A model generated the notes under the pieces. The model was not told where the DNA came from and did not search any database. It saw nothing but the letters and a program-made list of their open reading frames with translations. A stretch of 45,869 nucleotides of DNA from Candidatus Poribacteria bacterium (GTDB lineage: Bacteria > Poribacteria > WGA-4E > WGA-3G). This document shows positions 7,994-15,926 of the stretch, piece by piece. Position 1 is the first letter of the stretch; each line of letters begins with the position of its first letter. A program made the translations under genes and the position numbers. The stretch covers positions 1 through 45,869 of the forward strand of contig PYJC01000137.1 in the NCBI GenBank assembly GCA_003635255.1. Reading direction: 5' to 3'.

Positions 7994-8081
7994 GGTGGGA
8001 TGGCTGAGTGGACGAAAGCGGCGGTCTTGAAAACCGTTATGGCGAAAGCCATCGTGGGTTCGAATCCTACTCCCACCGCCA
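7994..8081 (+). tRNA. tRNA-Ser (anticodon TGA)
   Basis: Acceptor GGTGGGA pairs with TCCCACC, discriminator G, and CCA is encoded (8079-8081). The anticodon loop CTTGAAA puts TGA at 8028-8030. A long variable arm (TATGGCGAAAGCCATC) marks a class II tRNA, and GGTTCGAATCC is the T arm. It reads UCA codons and probably other UCN. Confidence 0.96.
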
Positions 8082-8088
8082 TTCATTA

Positions 8089-8173
8089 GGAGAGGTGCAG
8101 GAGTGGTTGAACTGGACTGCCTGCTAAGCAGTTATGGCGAAAGCCATCGTGGGTTCGAATCCCACCCTCTCCG
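8089..8173 (+). tRNA. tRNA-Ser (anticodon GCT)
   Basis: Acceptor GGAGAGG/CCTCTCC with discriminator G; the anticodon loop CTGCTAA puts GCT at 8123-8125. The long variable arm is almost identical to that of the preceding tRNA-Ser. CCA is not encoded. It reads AGC and AGU, and starts 7 nt after the previous tRNA, so the two are cotranscribed. Confidence 0.96.
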
Positions 8174-8252
8174 TTCTAACGGTTTGCTTCGTAGCGAGAG
8201 TTTTCAGTAACGCGTTGTGGCAGTTGCGTTTTGCTTTCACGCCACAATCCGC

Positions 8253-8284
8253 TCTTAACTGATGACTCATAACTGATAACTATT
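8253..8284. repeat. AACTGATAAC repeat array before tRNA-Arg
   Basis: Short degenerate tandem units (TTAACTGATGACTCATAACTGATAAC) fill the gap before tRNA-Arg. The same words occur at 7889-7920, 22268-22334 and 27939-27974. Confidence 0.6.
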
Positions 8285-8291
8285 ACAATAC

Positions 8292-8365
8292 GCGCCTGTA
8301 GCTCAGTGGATTAGAGCATCTGACTACGGATCAGAAGGCCAGGGGTTCGAATCCTCTCAGGCGCT
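8292..8365 (+). tRNA. tRNA-Arg (anticodon ACG)
   Basis: Acceptor GCGCCTG/CAGGCGC with discriminator T; the anticodon loop CTACGGA puts ACG at 8326-8328. The D arm AGCTCAGTGGATTAGAGC and T arm GGGGTTCGAATCCTC are standard. A34 of this tRNA is the normal substrate of TadA (A to inosine), and tadA begins only 25 nt downstream. Confidence 0.96.
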
Positions 8366-8390
8366 TCAAAAGGGATTTATTGGACAAAAT

Positions 8391-8843
8391 TTGGACCGCG
8401 ACCGTTTCTGGATGCGACACGCACTTGAGTTAGCACGGCAAGCCGCCGAGAACGGGGAAGTGCCAGTCGGCGCAATCCTTGTTAGGGACGAGGTCCTCAT
8501 TGCCGAAGCGTCCAACCTACGCGAACAGCGTGGCAACCCTATTGCACATGCAGAGATGCTCGCAATACAAGCAGCATCCGAAAAAATAGGGGACTGGCGG
8601 TTCACTGATACAACACTTTACGTGACGTTAGAACCCTGTCCAATGTGCGCGGGCGCAATTGTGCTAGCGCGCATTCCGAAGGTCGTTTACGCGGCAACAG
8701 ACCCTAAATCAGGAGCTGCTGGTACCCTCTACAACATCCTTCAAGATGAACGGTTAAACCATCGGGTTGAAGTGACAAGTGGTGTGTTAGCAGAAGAAAG
8801 CAGTGCGCTGCTGAAATCCTTCTTTCAACAACGCCGGCACTGA
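8391..8843 (+). CDS. tadA: tRNA-specific adenosine deaminase TadA
   Basis: 150 residues if TTG 8391 is the start. That start keeps the RDRFWMRHAL segment, which aligns with the EYWMRHAL N-terminus of E. coli TadA; ATG 8412 is the alternative. CDA-fold zinc site: HAE (His with catalytic Glu, in PIAHAEMLAIQ) and PCPMC (two Cys). GEVPVGAILV, TLYVTLEPC, DPKSGAAGTLYNIL and NHRVEVTSGVL are family hallmarks. It deaminates A34 to inosine in tRNA-Arg(ACG), allowing CGU, CGC and CGA decoding. It lies directly downstream of its own substrate tRNA and is probably cotranscribed with it; no separate promoter is visible. Length is normal for the family. Confidence 0.95.
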   Translation: MDRDRFWMRHALELARQAAENGEVPVGAILVRDEVLIAEASNLREQRGNPIAHAEMLAIQAASEKIGDWRFTDTTLYVTLEPCPMCAGAIVLARIPKVVYAATDPKSGAAGTLYNILQDERLNHRVEVTSGVLAEESSALLKSFFQQRRH

Positions 8844-8875
8844 ACCGACAACTCTTGAAAAAAATTAAATCATAA

Positions 8876-8960
8876 GGAGAGATGCAGGAGTGGTTGAACT
8901 GGACAGTCTCGAAAACTGTTGTGGCGCAAGTCACCGTGGGTTCGAATCCCACTCTCTCCG
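8876..8960 (+). tRNA. tRNA-Ser (anticodon CGA)
   Basis: Acceptor GGAGAGA/TCTCTCC with discriminator G; the loop CTCGAAA puts CGA at 8910-8912; class II variable arm. A run of six T bases (8961-8966) follows immediately. It reads UCG. Confidence 0.95.
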
Positions 8961-9014
8961 TTTTTTGATATTTTCGAGTTGAAAGTTGAACGACGGCTAA
9001 ATTTTGAAACTTCT

Positions 9015-9087
9015 GGGGCAGTAGCTCAGTTGGGAGAGTGCATCCCTCGCACGGATGAGGTCACGGGTTCAAATCCCGTCTGCTCCA
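9015..9087 (+). tRNA. tRNA-Ala (anticodon CGC)
   Basis: Acceptor GGGGCAG/CTGCTCC includes the G3:U70 wobble pair that identifies tRNA-Ala; discriminator A. The loop CTCGCAC puts CGC at 9048-9050. It reads GCG. Confidence 0.95.
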
Positions 9088-9235
9088 TTATGAAACCCTG
9101 ATCTGGTATCAGATCGAAATTCGCTTTTGTACGCTTCACTACCATGAAGTGGACGCGCTTCATGACTCGTTTGGTGAGATGACCGTAAACAATTTTGGCG
9201 GAACTTCTAAGTTATACCCCGTCATACGATCGTAC

Positions 9236-9327
9236 GGAGAGATGCAGGAGTTGGTTGAACTGGCATGACTGGAAATCATGTGTGCTGTTTTGCAGTACCG
9301 TGGGTTCGAATCCCACTCTCTCCGCCA
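9236..9327 (+). tRNA. tRNA-Ser (anticodon GGA)
   Basis: Acceptor GGAGAGA/TCTCTCC, discriminator G, CCA encoded (9325-9327). The loop CTGGAAA puts GGA at 9271-9273; an enlarged variable arm has the stem TGCTG...CAGTA. It reads UCC and UCU. With the other three, all four standard serine tRNA species lie within 1.35 kb. Confidence 0.94.
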
Positions 9328-9349
9328 GTTTTCTTATTTCTAACGCCTT

Positions 9350-9620
9350 GGCTATGCTAGGTGGGGAGGTAGCGGTGCCCTATATCTGCAATCCGCTAAA
9401 GCAGAACTGAATCCCCAGTACGCGGCCTGTTTCTGTGAGGTCTGTCCCACGTACGTAGTGTTGAGAGTTGGGTCTTGAGCAACGTGTGCTTGTTGAACCC
9501 CGTCAGGTCCGGAAGGAAGCAGCGGTAAATAAGTTACGCGTGTGACGCAAGGGTGCCTGATTTGAGCTAACGGCGCGGGCAACGCTTGGAGAGGTTTGTC
9601 AACTCTGGGTGCATAGTCAT
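9350..9620 (+). ncRNA. ffs: Signal recognition particle RNA, large (Alu-containing) bacterial type
   Basis: The invariant SRP domain IV loop GTCAGGTCCGGAAGGAAGC lies at 9502-9520. The ends pair: GGCTATGC (9350-9357) with GCATAGTC (9611-9618). The 5' part (GGTGGGGAGGTAGCGGTGCCC) has the look of the Alu-like domain of long SRP RNAs. The length is about 270 nt, similar to the Bacillus scRNA and unlike the roughly 110-nt E. coli 4.5S RNA. CTTTT follows the 3' end. It binds Ffh to target proteins to the membrane. Its position just before dnaX matches the Bacillus tadA-scr-dnaX-recR order. Ends are approximate. Confidence 0.93.
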
Positions 9621-9677
9621 CTTTTGGGCATATCAACTGGACTGACTACATCTCATTCCCGAATTCGAGTCATACAA

Positions 9678-9795
9678 TAGGACTTACGCAAACACTTTGC
9701 TGGCGAGGTTTCCGAACCGGAGTCCCGCTCGTTACTGAGAAGGGCACCAGCAATAGTTAATACAGAAAACTTCATCGGAAATCGCGTAAGTCCTA
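9678..9795. repeat. Family A inverted-repeat element, copy 1
   Basis: TAGGACTTACGC (9678-9689) and GCGTAAGTCCTA (9784-9795) are perfect 12-bp terminal inverted repeats around an unrelated 94-bp core. It lies between the SRP RNA and dnaX and ends 18 bp before the dnaX ATG. No coding content; a MITE-like element is the simplest reading. Confidence 0.7.
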
Positions 9796-9813
9796 ACAAG
9801 AAAGGATTGTGCG

Positions 9814-11604
9814 ATGTCTTATGAAGTTCTCGCCCAAAAATGGCGTCCCCAAAATTTCAGTGACGTTGTCGGACAGGAACACGTTACCACAACGCTAAAA
9901 AACCAGATCCTGTCCGAACGTATCGGACACGCCTACCTTTTCTGGGGACCCCGCGGCACCGGTAAAACCACCATCGCTCGTATCCTTGCTAAAGCCGTTA
10001 ACTGCCCGAACCGTATCCAAGAAACCGATTTTGACACTACCAAAACCGCCGAACCTTGCAATCAATGTGAATTTTGCAACGACATCTCACAAGGTCGATC
10101 CCTTGATGTATTGGAGATGGATGGTGCCTCGAATCGCGGTATTGATACGATTAGAGACCTTCGGGAAAACGTTAAACTCTCTCCAGCCACCTGCACCTAT
10201 AAAATCTATATTATAGATGAAGCACACATGCTCTCAATAGAGGCATTCAACGCCCTGCTTAAAACGCTTGAAGAACCGCCACCTCACGTCATGTTCATCA
10301 TGGCAACGACGGAACATGCCAAAATCCCAAAGACAATTAGTTCTCGCTGCCAAGACTTTGATTTTCGACACCTCGAAGATCAAAAGATAATTGAACGCTT
10401 GCAGCTAATCGTCAAAGAAGAAACAATTTCAGCGGATCTGGATGTACTCACACTCATTACCCGTCAATCTGAAGGCTGTCTACGGGACGCTGAAAATCTG
10501 CTGGAACGCCTCATCTCCTCCGCTGGAAAAGAACTGACAACTGACGCTGTCGAGCAAATCATTGGGCTTAGCTCCAGTTCGCTGCTCCGAGAACTAGCAG
10601 AAGCACTGACCGAACGAAATCTCGCAAAAAGCCTAAAAACACTAAACAACTTAACGAAACAAGGGACTGATCTATCACAATGCCTCGATCAACTGATTAG
10701 TTATTTTCGTGATCTGCGACTCTTAGCAATTGATGACAACTTAAGTGAATTGATCCAGAGTCCCCAATCAGACGTGTCGGAACTCAAGCAGAAGGCTGAG
10801 CAGCTGTCGGTAAACAGGCTATCACGGATCATCAAGATTTTAATGTATACCGACCGTGATATTAAACAGTATGGGTATCCACAACTACAGTTAGAAGCCG
10901 CACTCATCCAACTTAACTCACTTGAAGAAGGGATCCCTCTTCAGGAAATTATTGACAAACTGTCCGCATTAGAACAGAAGTTTGACGCTGCGGGGATTTC
11001 CGCCCCATCACAGCAGCAACACCCACCGCCAGATGCGAATCTACCTGACAGGCAAACCGCATCATCGCAACTCCCTTTCCCAACAAACCAAGAATCCCTT
11101 ACTTCAGACACACCCGATTCAGGAAAGGATACCGCGGACACACAATATAATCAACGAGAAGCAACTTCTGCTTCACCGACCCCGAGCGCACCAACGGCTT
11201 TGTCAAGTCCACAAGGATCCCGAAACCTCACAGACCTGCCTTCATTTTGGGACGACGTAAAATCACAACTCCCTATGAAACTCAAATACGGTTTGTTAGA
11301 AGGGTCTGTTCCCTCTGTGAACGGTACAGACACAGTTAAAATCGCATGTTCACCTACAAATCTCTCAATCGTCACGGATGAAGACCGGAAAACTATAGCC
11401 GACGCACTAACACAGATCATAGGAATGCCCGTGAAAATCGAGTTGGCTACCTTAGATACCGTACCGGAATCAGCATCTTCTCAAGATGCGACCGAAAAAG
11501 GAGAACGAAAAACATCGCTCATGCGGAAAATTGAAGCTCAAGACGATCCGCAACTCAAAACTGCTCTTGAACTTTTTGATGCTACTGTCTTGGAAACTCA
11601 ATAA
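9814..11604 (+). CDS. dnaX: DNA polymerase III subunits gamma/tau
   Basis: 596 residues; AAAGGA precedes the ATG. The clamp-loader AAA+ domain is at the N-terminus: Walker A GPRGTGKT (45-52), zinc cysteines Cys64, Cys82, Cys85 and Cys88 (CNQCEFC), Walker B IIDEAHML (133-140), and the SSRC motif of sensor/arginine-finger type. Domain III follows to about 390. A Pro/Gln/Ser-rich linker runs about 390-470 and a C-terminal tau-like domain (PSFWDDVKSQLP...) follows. It loads the beta clamp and holds the replicase together. I saw no convincing A-AAA-AAG slippage site, so a separate gamma form cannot be claimed. Followed by ybaB and recR as in many bacteria. Confidence 0.97.
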   Translation: MSYEVLAQKWRPQNFSDVVGQEHVTTTLKNQILSERIGHAYLFWGPRGTGKTTIARILAKAVNCPNRIQETDFDTTKTAEPCNQCEFCNDISQGRSLDVLEMDGASNRGIDTIRDLRENVKLSPATCTYKIYIIDEAHMLSIEAFNALLKTLEEPPPHVMFIMATTEHAKIPKTISSRCQDFDFRHLEDQKIIERLQLIVKEETISADLDVLTLITRQSEGCLRDAENLLERLISSAGKELTTDAVEQIIGLSSSSLLRELAEALTERNLAKSLKTLNNLTKQGTDLSQCLDQLISYFRDLRLLAIDDNLSELIQSPQSDVSELKQKAEQLSVNRLSRIIKILMYTDRDIKQYGYPQLQLEAALIQLNSLEEGIPLQEIIDKLSALEQKFDAAGISAPSQQQHPPPDANLPDRQTASSQLPFPTNQESLTSDTPDSGKDTADTQYNQREATSASPTPSAPTALSSPQGSRNLTDLPSFWDDVKSQLPMKLKYGLLEGSVPSVNGTDTVKIACSPTNLSIVTDEDRKTIADALTQIIGMPVKIELATLDTVPESASSQDATEKGERKTSLMRKIEAQDDPQLKTALELFDATVLETQ

Positions 11605-11640
11605 TCACTGCTTTCTAAAATGAAGTTTAATGAAATATTT

Positions 11641-11736
11641 GGGTAATTCTATGTTCCGCCAAACCCGGTAGGTGCGGTGTTTTTGCTGAGGTGCTTCCTC
11701 TAAGCAACCGCACCGGACTTCCACAAGAAATTACCC
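11641..11736. repeat. Nested inverted-repeat element between dnaX and ybaB
   Basis: GGGTAATT (11641-11648) pairs with AATTACCC (11729-11736), and inside it GGTGCGGT (11671-11678) pairs with ACCGCACC (11707-11714). The words GTAGGTGCGGT recur in the core of the family A element at 13861-13983. No coding content. It could fold as a long hairpin in the dnaX-ybaB transcript. Confidence 0.55.
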
Positions 11737-11874
11737 GATTAAATTCTTAATCTTCATATTCGAAAGCGTATCTATGAGGAAATTTTTACCCACCAAGTGC
11801 TTTGTAACAAATGGTAACAAAACAGGAACCTATGTAGACACCACGAAAAGCTACTTGATGACAGGACCAAAACT

Positions 11875-12183
11875 ATGAAAATGAATGACCTGATGAAACA
11901 GGCACAACAAATGCAAAAACGGATGCTTGAAATCCGGGAAGAACTCGCAAACCGAACCGTTGAAGCAACTGTCGGAGGCGGGATGGTAACCGCTGTCGTT
12001 AACGGACAACAAGAAGTTATCTCACTCCGAATTACACCGGAAGTTGTTGATCCAGAAGATACTGAAATGCTTGAAGACTTAGTTGTAGCAGCAGTCAATG
12101 AGGCATTGCAACAATCACAAGAATTGATGTCCGCGGAAATGAGCAAACTGACCGGCGGTATTAAAATTCCGGGACTCCCGTAA
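11875..12183 (+). CDS. ybaB: YbaB/EbfC family nucleoid-associated protein
   Basis: 102 residues, normal for the family. The N-terminal helix MNDLMKQAQQMQKRMLEIREELANRTVEAT and core GGGMVTAVVNGQQEVISLRI are typical, as is the C-terminal GGIKIPGLP. It forms homodimers that bind DNA. It lies between dnaX and recR, the classic arrangement, and probably shares their transcript. AGGA precedes the start; the first two codons before MNDL (ATG AAA ATG) leave a two-residue ambiguity. Confidence 0.95.
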   Translation: MKMNDLMKQAQQMQKRMLEIREELANRTVEATVGGGMVTAVVNGQQEVISLRITPEVVDPEDTEMLEDLVVAAVNEALQQSQELMSAEMSKLTGGIKIPGLP

Positions 12184-12252
12184 CCAAGGATAGCAAGAGC
12201 ACATAACGTTACGTCCTCTGTCACTCTGCTACGGGAATTAGCACAAAAATCC

Positions 12253-12867
12253 ATGCAAGAATACCCGAAACCGCTTGCGAAACTCATCACCGAACTCCAA
12301 AAGCTACCGACGATCGGCCAGAAAACAGCACAACGTTTAGCTTTTTTTATGCTAAAGTTACCTGATGTTGAAACTGCCAAAATTGCGGAAGCCATTGCGG
12401 AGGTGAAACAACAACTCTCTTACTGCGACGTGTGTGGTACTATTACCGATACGAACCCGTGCTATATCTGTACCAATCCACGCCGCGACCAACGGGTAAT
12501 TTGCGTCGTTGAAGAATCAGACGATCTTTGGGCAATTGAGAGGACTAATGGCTATACCGGACTCTATCATGTACTCGGCGGCGTTCTATCACCTTTAGAC
12601 GGAACAGGTCCCGATGAACTCGGAATTAACACACTCTTTCAAAGAATCCGAGAATCCACTACAAACGCACAGCCAGTACAAGAAGTCATCCTCGCAACCA
12701 ATTGGACAACAGAAGGGCAAGCAACCGCACTTTACCTGATACAACACTTGGAAATGTTTGAAATCACAGTCACCCGAATTGCTCACGGTATTCCCGTCGG
12801 TGGAGATCTGGAATACATTGACGAGGTGACCCTTGCAAAAGCACTCGAAGGCAGGCGGAAAGCTTAA
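12253..12867 (+). CDS. recR: Recombination mediator protein RecR
   Basis: 204 residues, normal length. A helix-hairpin-helix lies in LQKLPTIGQKTAQRLAFFML. The zinc finger uses Cys58, Cys61, Cys70 and Cys73 (CDVC...CYIC), followed by a TOPRIM domain (VICVVEESDDLWAIE, LYHVLGGVLSPLDGTGPDEL) and the C-terminal ATNWTTEGQATALYL and IPVGGDLEYIDEVTL motifs. With RecO it loads RecA at gaps during repair. Its stop codon abuts the ATG of the next gene with no spacer, so the two are cotranscribed. Confidence 0.97.
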   Translation: MQEYPKPLAKLITELQKLPTIGQKTAQRLAFFMLKLPDVETAKIAEAIAEVKQQLSYCDVCGTITDTNPCYICTNPRRDQRVICVVEESDDLWAIERTNGYTGLYHVLGGVLSPLDGTGPDELGINTLFQRIRESTTNAQPVQEVILATNWTTEGQATALYLIQHLEMFEITVTRIAHGIPVGGDLEYIDEVTLAKALEGRRKA

Positions 12868-13860
12868 ATGAGAACGCAGCGGTTTGTCCCACTTTTAATT
12901 ATCCTGTTCTGCGGTGCGCTTAGCATCACGTGTAAGCCAGCAGATTCAGACAACCGAAACACCGAATCAAGAGATGCTGCCGACTTTAGCACTGCCACAG
13001 CCCGCCAGGCGAATGTAATCTTTGATGCACAACGTGCGTTTACAATGTTAAAGAAACAGTGCGAATTCGGTCCAAGACCCCCAGGGTCAAAGGCACACCG
13101 TGAGACCCAGAACTATCTATTTGCTGAACTTCAGAAATACGCAAACAGTGTCGTCCTTCAACCGCATACGTACAAAGCAGAAACCGAAACGCTGCACTTG
13201 AATAATATCTTGGCAGAGTTCAGACCGGGGTCCCCACCCGTTACGGGGAAGGGGCAGAACGGAGAAACAATTCTACTCGCGGCACATTGGGATACGCGCC
13301 CGTTCGCAGACCACGATCCAAAACCAGAAAATCGGGATAAACCCATCCTCGGTGCCAATGATGGTGCGTCCGGCGTTGCTGTCCTTCTCGAAATCGCCAG
13401 AGTATTAAAAGAGCATCCACCACCACAGCGAGTTGTTATTGTCCTTTTCGATGGTGAGGATTACGGCAGATCCATCGACGATATGTTTATCGGCTCCCGA
13501 TTTTTTGCCCGAAATCTCGGAAAATGGAAACCAGACTATGGAATCCTATTAGATATGGTCGGCGACAAAGATTTGACGCTACCGATAGAACGATTTTCTT
13601 GGGAAGCGAATCGTGCCTTTACTGAGGCAATATGGAATCGAGCGACAACACTCGGTTTAGCTCCCTTTCAACAACGCCTGGGTCAGGCAATTATGGATGA
13701 TCACGTCCCATTAATCAAAGTAGGAATCCCGATGGTTAATATCATCGACTTCAATTATCCATATTGGCATACAATTGAAGATACCGTCGACAAATGTAGT
13801 CCCAAAAGCCTCGAAGTTGTCGCTACTCTCGTTATTAGCATTGTTTACGACGGACTTTAA
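12868..13860 (+). CDS. M28-family peptidase / glutaminyl cyclase-like exported protein
   Basis: 330 residues. An N-terminal export signal ends around Cys22 (ALSITCKP), possibly a lipoprotein anchor although the -1 residue is Thr. The zinc-binding set of the M28 fold is present: His140 (AAHWDTRP), Asp165 (GANDGASG), Glu197 (FDGEDYG), Asp229 (LLDMVGDKD) and His301 (YWHTIED). FGPRPPGSKAHRETQNYL matches the N-terminal motif of glutaminyl-peptide cyclotransferases. It is either an aminopeptidase or a cyclase; sequence alone does not decide. It starts directly after recR, so translational coupling is likely. Confidence 0.85.
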   Translation: MRTQRFVPLLIILFCGALSITCKPADSDNRNTESRDAADFSTATARQANVIFDAQRAFTMLKKQCEFGPRPPGSKAHRETQNYLFAELQKYANSVVLQPHTYKAETETLHLNNILAEFRPGSPPVTGKGQNGETILLAAHWDTRPFADHDPKPENRDKPILGANDGASGVAVLLEIARVLKEHPPPQRVVIVLFDGEDYGRSIDDMFIGSRFFARNLGKWKPDYGILLDMVGDKDLTLPIERFSWEANRAFTEAIWNRATTLGLAPFQQRLGQAIMDDHVPLIKVGIPMVNIIDFNYPYWHTIEDTVDKCSPKSLEVVATLVISIVYDGL

Positions 13861-13983
13861 TAGGACCTACGCAATTCCTTTGTAGGTGCGGTTTTGCGGC
13901 GTACTCGCTCAAATACGATCTGCGCTCCTAACTGCACCTACTGTGTGGTAATGGACGGAATTCCATGAGTTTGCGTAAGTCCT
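13861..13983. repeat. Family A inverted-repeat element, copy 2
   Basis: AGGACCTACGCAA (13862-13874) and TTGCGTAAGTCCT (13971-13983) form terminal inverted repeats with one mismatch. An internal inverted repeat (GTAGGTGCGGTT with AACTGCACCTAC) makes the core foldable. It begins at the stop codon of the M28 gene. Confidence 0.7.
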
Positions 13984-14047
13984 GCTTATTATCAAATTCA
14001 TGTTTGATCAATAGTTGTATTTCCCTTTATGGTGTTAGGGTAAAACG

Positions 14048-15925
14048 ATGAATACCTATCAAAAACATTATGACGTTATCGTAGTCGGTGCTGGACACGC
14101 AGGTTGTGAAGCCGCACTCGCCGCTGCGCGAATGGGGTGCGAAACCCTTATCGTCACTATTAATCTCGATACAATCGCCAAGATGTCCTGCAACCCTGCT
14201 ATCGGTGGACTCGCCAAGGGGCATCTCGTTAAAGAGATAGACGCACTCGGCGGCGAAATGGCAAAAAACATTGATAAAACCGGGATTCAATTCCGACGCT
14301 TAAATACCAAAAAGGGACCTGCGGTACGTTCCAGCCGCGCACAAGCCGATAAAAAAGCGTACCAAGATGAAATGAAACGCGTCTTGGAAGCACAACAAAA
14401 ACTTGACATCAAACAGGTGTTGGTTGAAGAACTCCTCGTCGAAAACGGAAAGTGCATCGGAATCTTGAGCCAGACGCAAACCGCTTATTTCGGAGATACC
14501 GTAATTCTGACAACGGGGACCTTTCTGAAAGGTATTATCCATATCGGTGATGTCTCATACAGCGCAGGCAGAGCAGGTGAATCTTCCGCTGAGAAACTCT
14601 CAGAAAGCTTTTTAAGTCTCGGGTTCGAGATCGGTAGGCTTAAAACCGGCACACCGCCACGTGTCAATGCGCATACCGTCGATTTCAACCAGATGGAAAT
14701 CCAACCCGGTGACGAAAATCCGCTACCTTTCTCATTTTCAACCGAACGAATTACACAGTCCCAACTCCCGTGCTATCTAACTTACACAAATGAAAACACA
14801 CACGATGTCATTCGCGAGAACCTCCATCGCTCCGCAATGTACAGCGGCCGTATTGTTGGCATCGGGCCCCGTTATTGTCCGTCAATTGAGGATAAAGTCG
14901 TCCGCTTTTCCGAAAAAACAGAACATCAAGTCTTCGTAGAACCAGAGGGACGAGACACTGATGAAATTTATCTCAACGGTATCTCCGCGAGTCTACCTGA
15001 AGATGTACAGGTAGAGATGGTGCATAGCATCAAAGGGTTAGAAAACGCTGAGATTATGCGCTTCGGATATGCCGTAGAATACGATTTCGCACCAGCAACC
15101 CAATTACAACCAACACTTGAAACAAAACAGGTACCGGGACTCTATTTCGCAGGACAACTCAACGGCACCACTGGGTATGAGGAAGCCGCCGCCCAAGGGC
15201 TTATCGCTGGTATCAACGCCGCTTTAAAGGTTAAAGGCGAACAACCTCTCGTTTTGGATAGGGCGCAAGCATATATAGGCGTGCTTATCGACGATCTGGT
15301 TACGCTGGACATCCGGGAACCTTACCGTATGTTCACATCACGCGCTGAATACAGATTAGCACTACGGGAGGACAACGCCGATTTGCGACTCACCGAAATC
15401 GGTAGGCAAATCGGATTGGTTGATGACGACAGATACCATCAATTCCAAACGAAAGCAACGGACATCGAAACAGAGTTGAAACGGTTACAGGAGACACTTC
15501 TTAAGCCGACTACAGAAACTGTGGACAATTTGGCAAATATCCTTAAGACGGGCGAACTAAAGCAACCCACATCGTTGGCAGACCTCTTGAAACGTCCGGA
15601 ACTCTGTTATGAACACATAACACAAATCGTACCGCCTGTTGAGATACTGCCACCAGCCGTGTCGGAACAGGTAGAAATCCAGATTAAATACGACGGATAT
15701 ATCCAACGACAGCAGCGACAGATTCACCAATTTAAGAAATTGGAAAATTTTCAAATTCCAGACACATTTAACTATGCCAACGTTCAGGGACTAAAGACAG
15801 AGGCACGAGAGAAACTCGCAAAGATTCGTCCTGCCTCTATCGGGCAAGCGTCGCGACTGCCCGGTGTTTCGCCAGCCGACATTTCGATCCTGACGGTTAT
15901 GCTTCATCAACAAAAAGCCAAATAA
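14048..15925 (+). CDS. mnmG: tRNA uridine 5-carboxymethylaminomethyl modification enzyme MnmG (GidA)
   Basis: 625 residues, full length. The FAD-binding Rossmann motif is VVGAGHAGCEAALAAARMG (13-31). Family blocks include SCNPAIGGLAKGHLVKEIDALGG, RRLNTKKGPAVRSSRAQADK, TGTFLKGIIHIG, RLKTGTPPRV, PRYCPSIEDKV, GLYFAGQLNGTTGYEEAAAQG and EPYRMFTSRAEYRLALREDNAD. With MnmE it modifies U34 of tRNAs that read codons ending in A or G. rsmG follows 1 nt after the stop, the usual gidAB pairing. Confidence 0.98.
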   Translation: MNTYQKHYDVIVVGAGHAGCEAALAAARMGCETLIVTINLDTIAKMSCNPAIGGLAKGHLVKEIDALGGEMAKNIDKTGIQFRRLNTKKGPAVRSSRAQADKKAYQDEMKRVLEAQQKLDIKQVLVEELLVENGKCIGILSQTQTAYFGDTVILTTGTFLKGIIHIGDVSYSAGRAGESSAEKLSESFLSLGFEIGRLKTGTPPRVNAHTVDFNQMEIQPGDENPLPFSFSTERITQSQLPCYLTYTNENTHDVIRENLHRSAMYSGRIVGIGPRYCPSIEDKVVRFSEKTEHQVFVEPEGRDTDEIYLNGISASLPEDVQVEMVHSIKGLENAEIMRFGYAVEYDFAPATQLQPTLETKQVPGLYFAGQLNGTTGYEEAAAQGLIAGINAALKVKGEQPLVLDRAQAYIGVLIDDLVTLDIREPYRMFTSRAEYRLALREDNADLRLTEIGRQIGLVDDDRYHQFQTKATDIETELKRLQETLLKPTTETVDNLANILKTGELKQPTSLADLLKRPELCYEHITQIVPPVEILPPAVSEQVEIQIKYDGYIQRQQRQIHQFKKLENFQIPDTFNYANVQGLKTEAREKLAKIRPASIGQASRLPGVSPADISILTVMLHQQKAK

Positions 15926-15926
15926 T

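Noticed and set aside
9100..9115. GATCTG-GTAT-CAGATC hairpin after tRNA-Ala as a terminator
   Set aside because: Only six pairs and no T-run follow; it is not sufficient to call.
11490..11520. Possible programmed frameshift (A-rich run) in dnaX producing a gamma form
   Set aside because: The run lacks an A-AAA-AAG heptamer with a following stem-loop, and the frame continues normally to the stop.
11772..12395. 207-codon minus-strand frame across ybaB and recR
   Set aside because: It is antisense to two clearly conserved genes and its Ser-rich composition is typical of a shadow frame.
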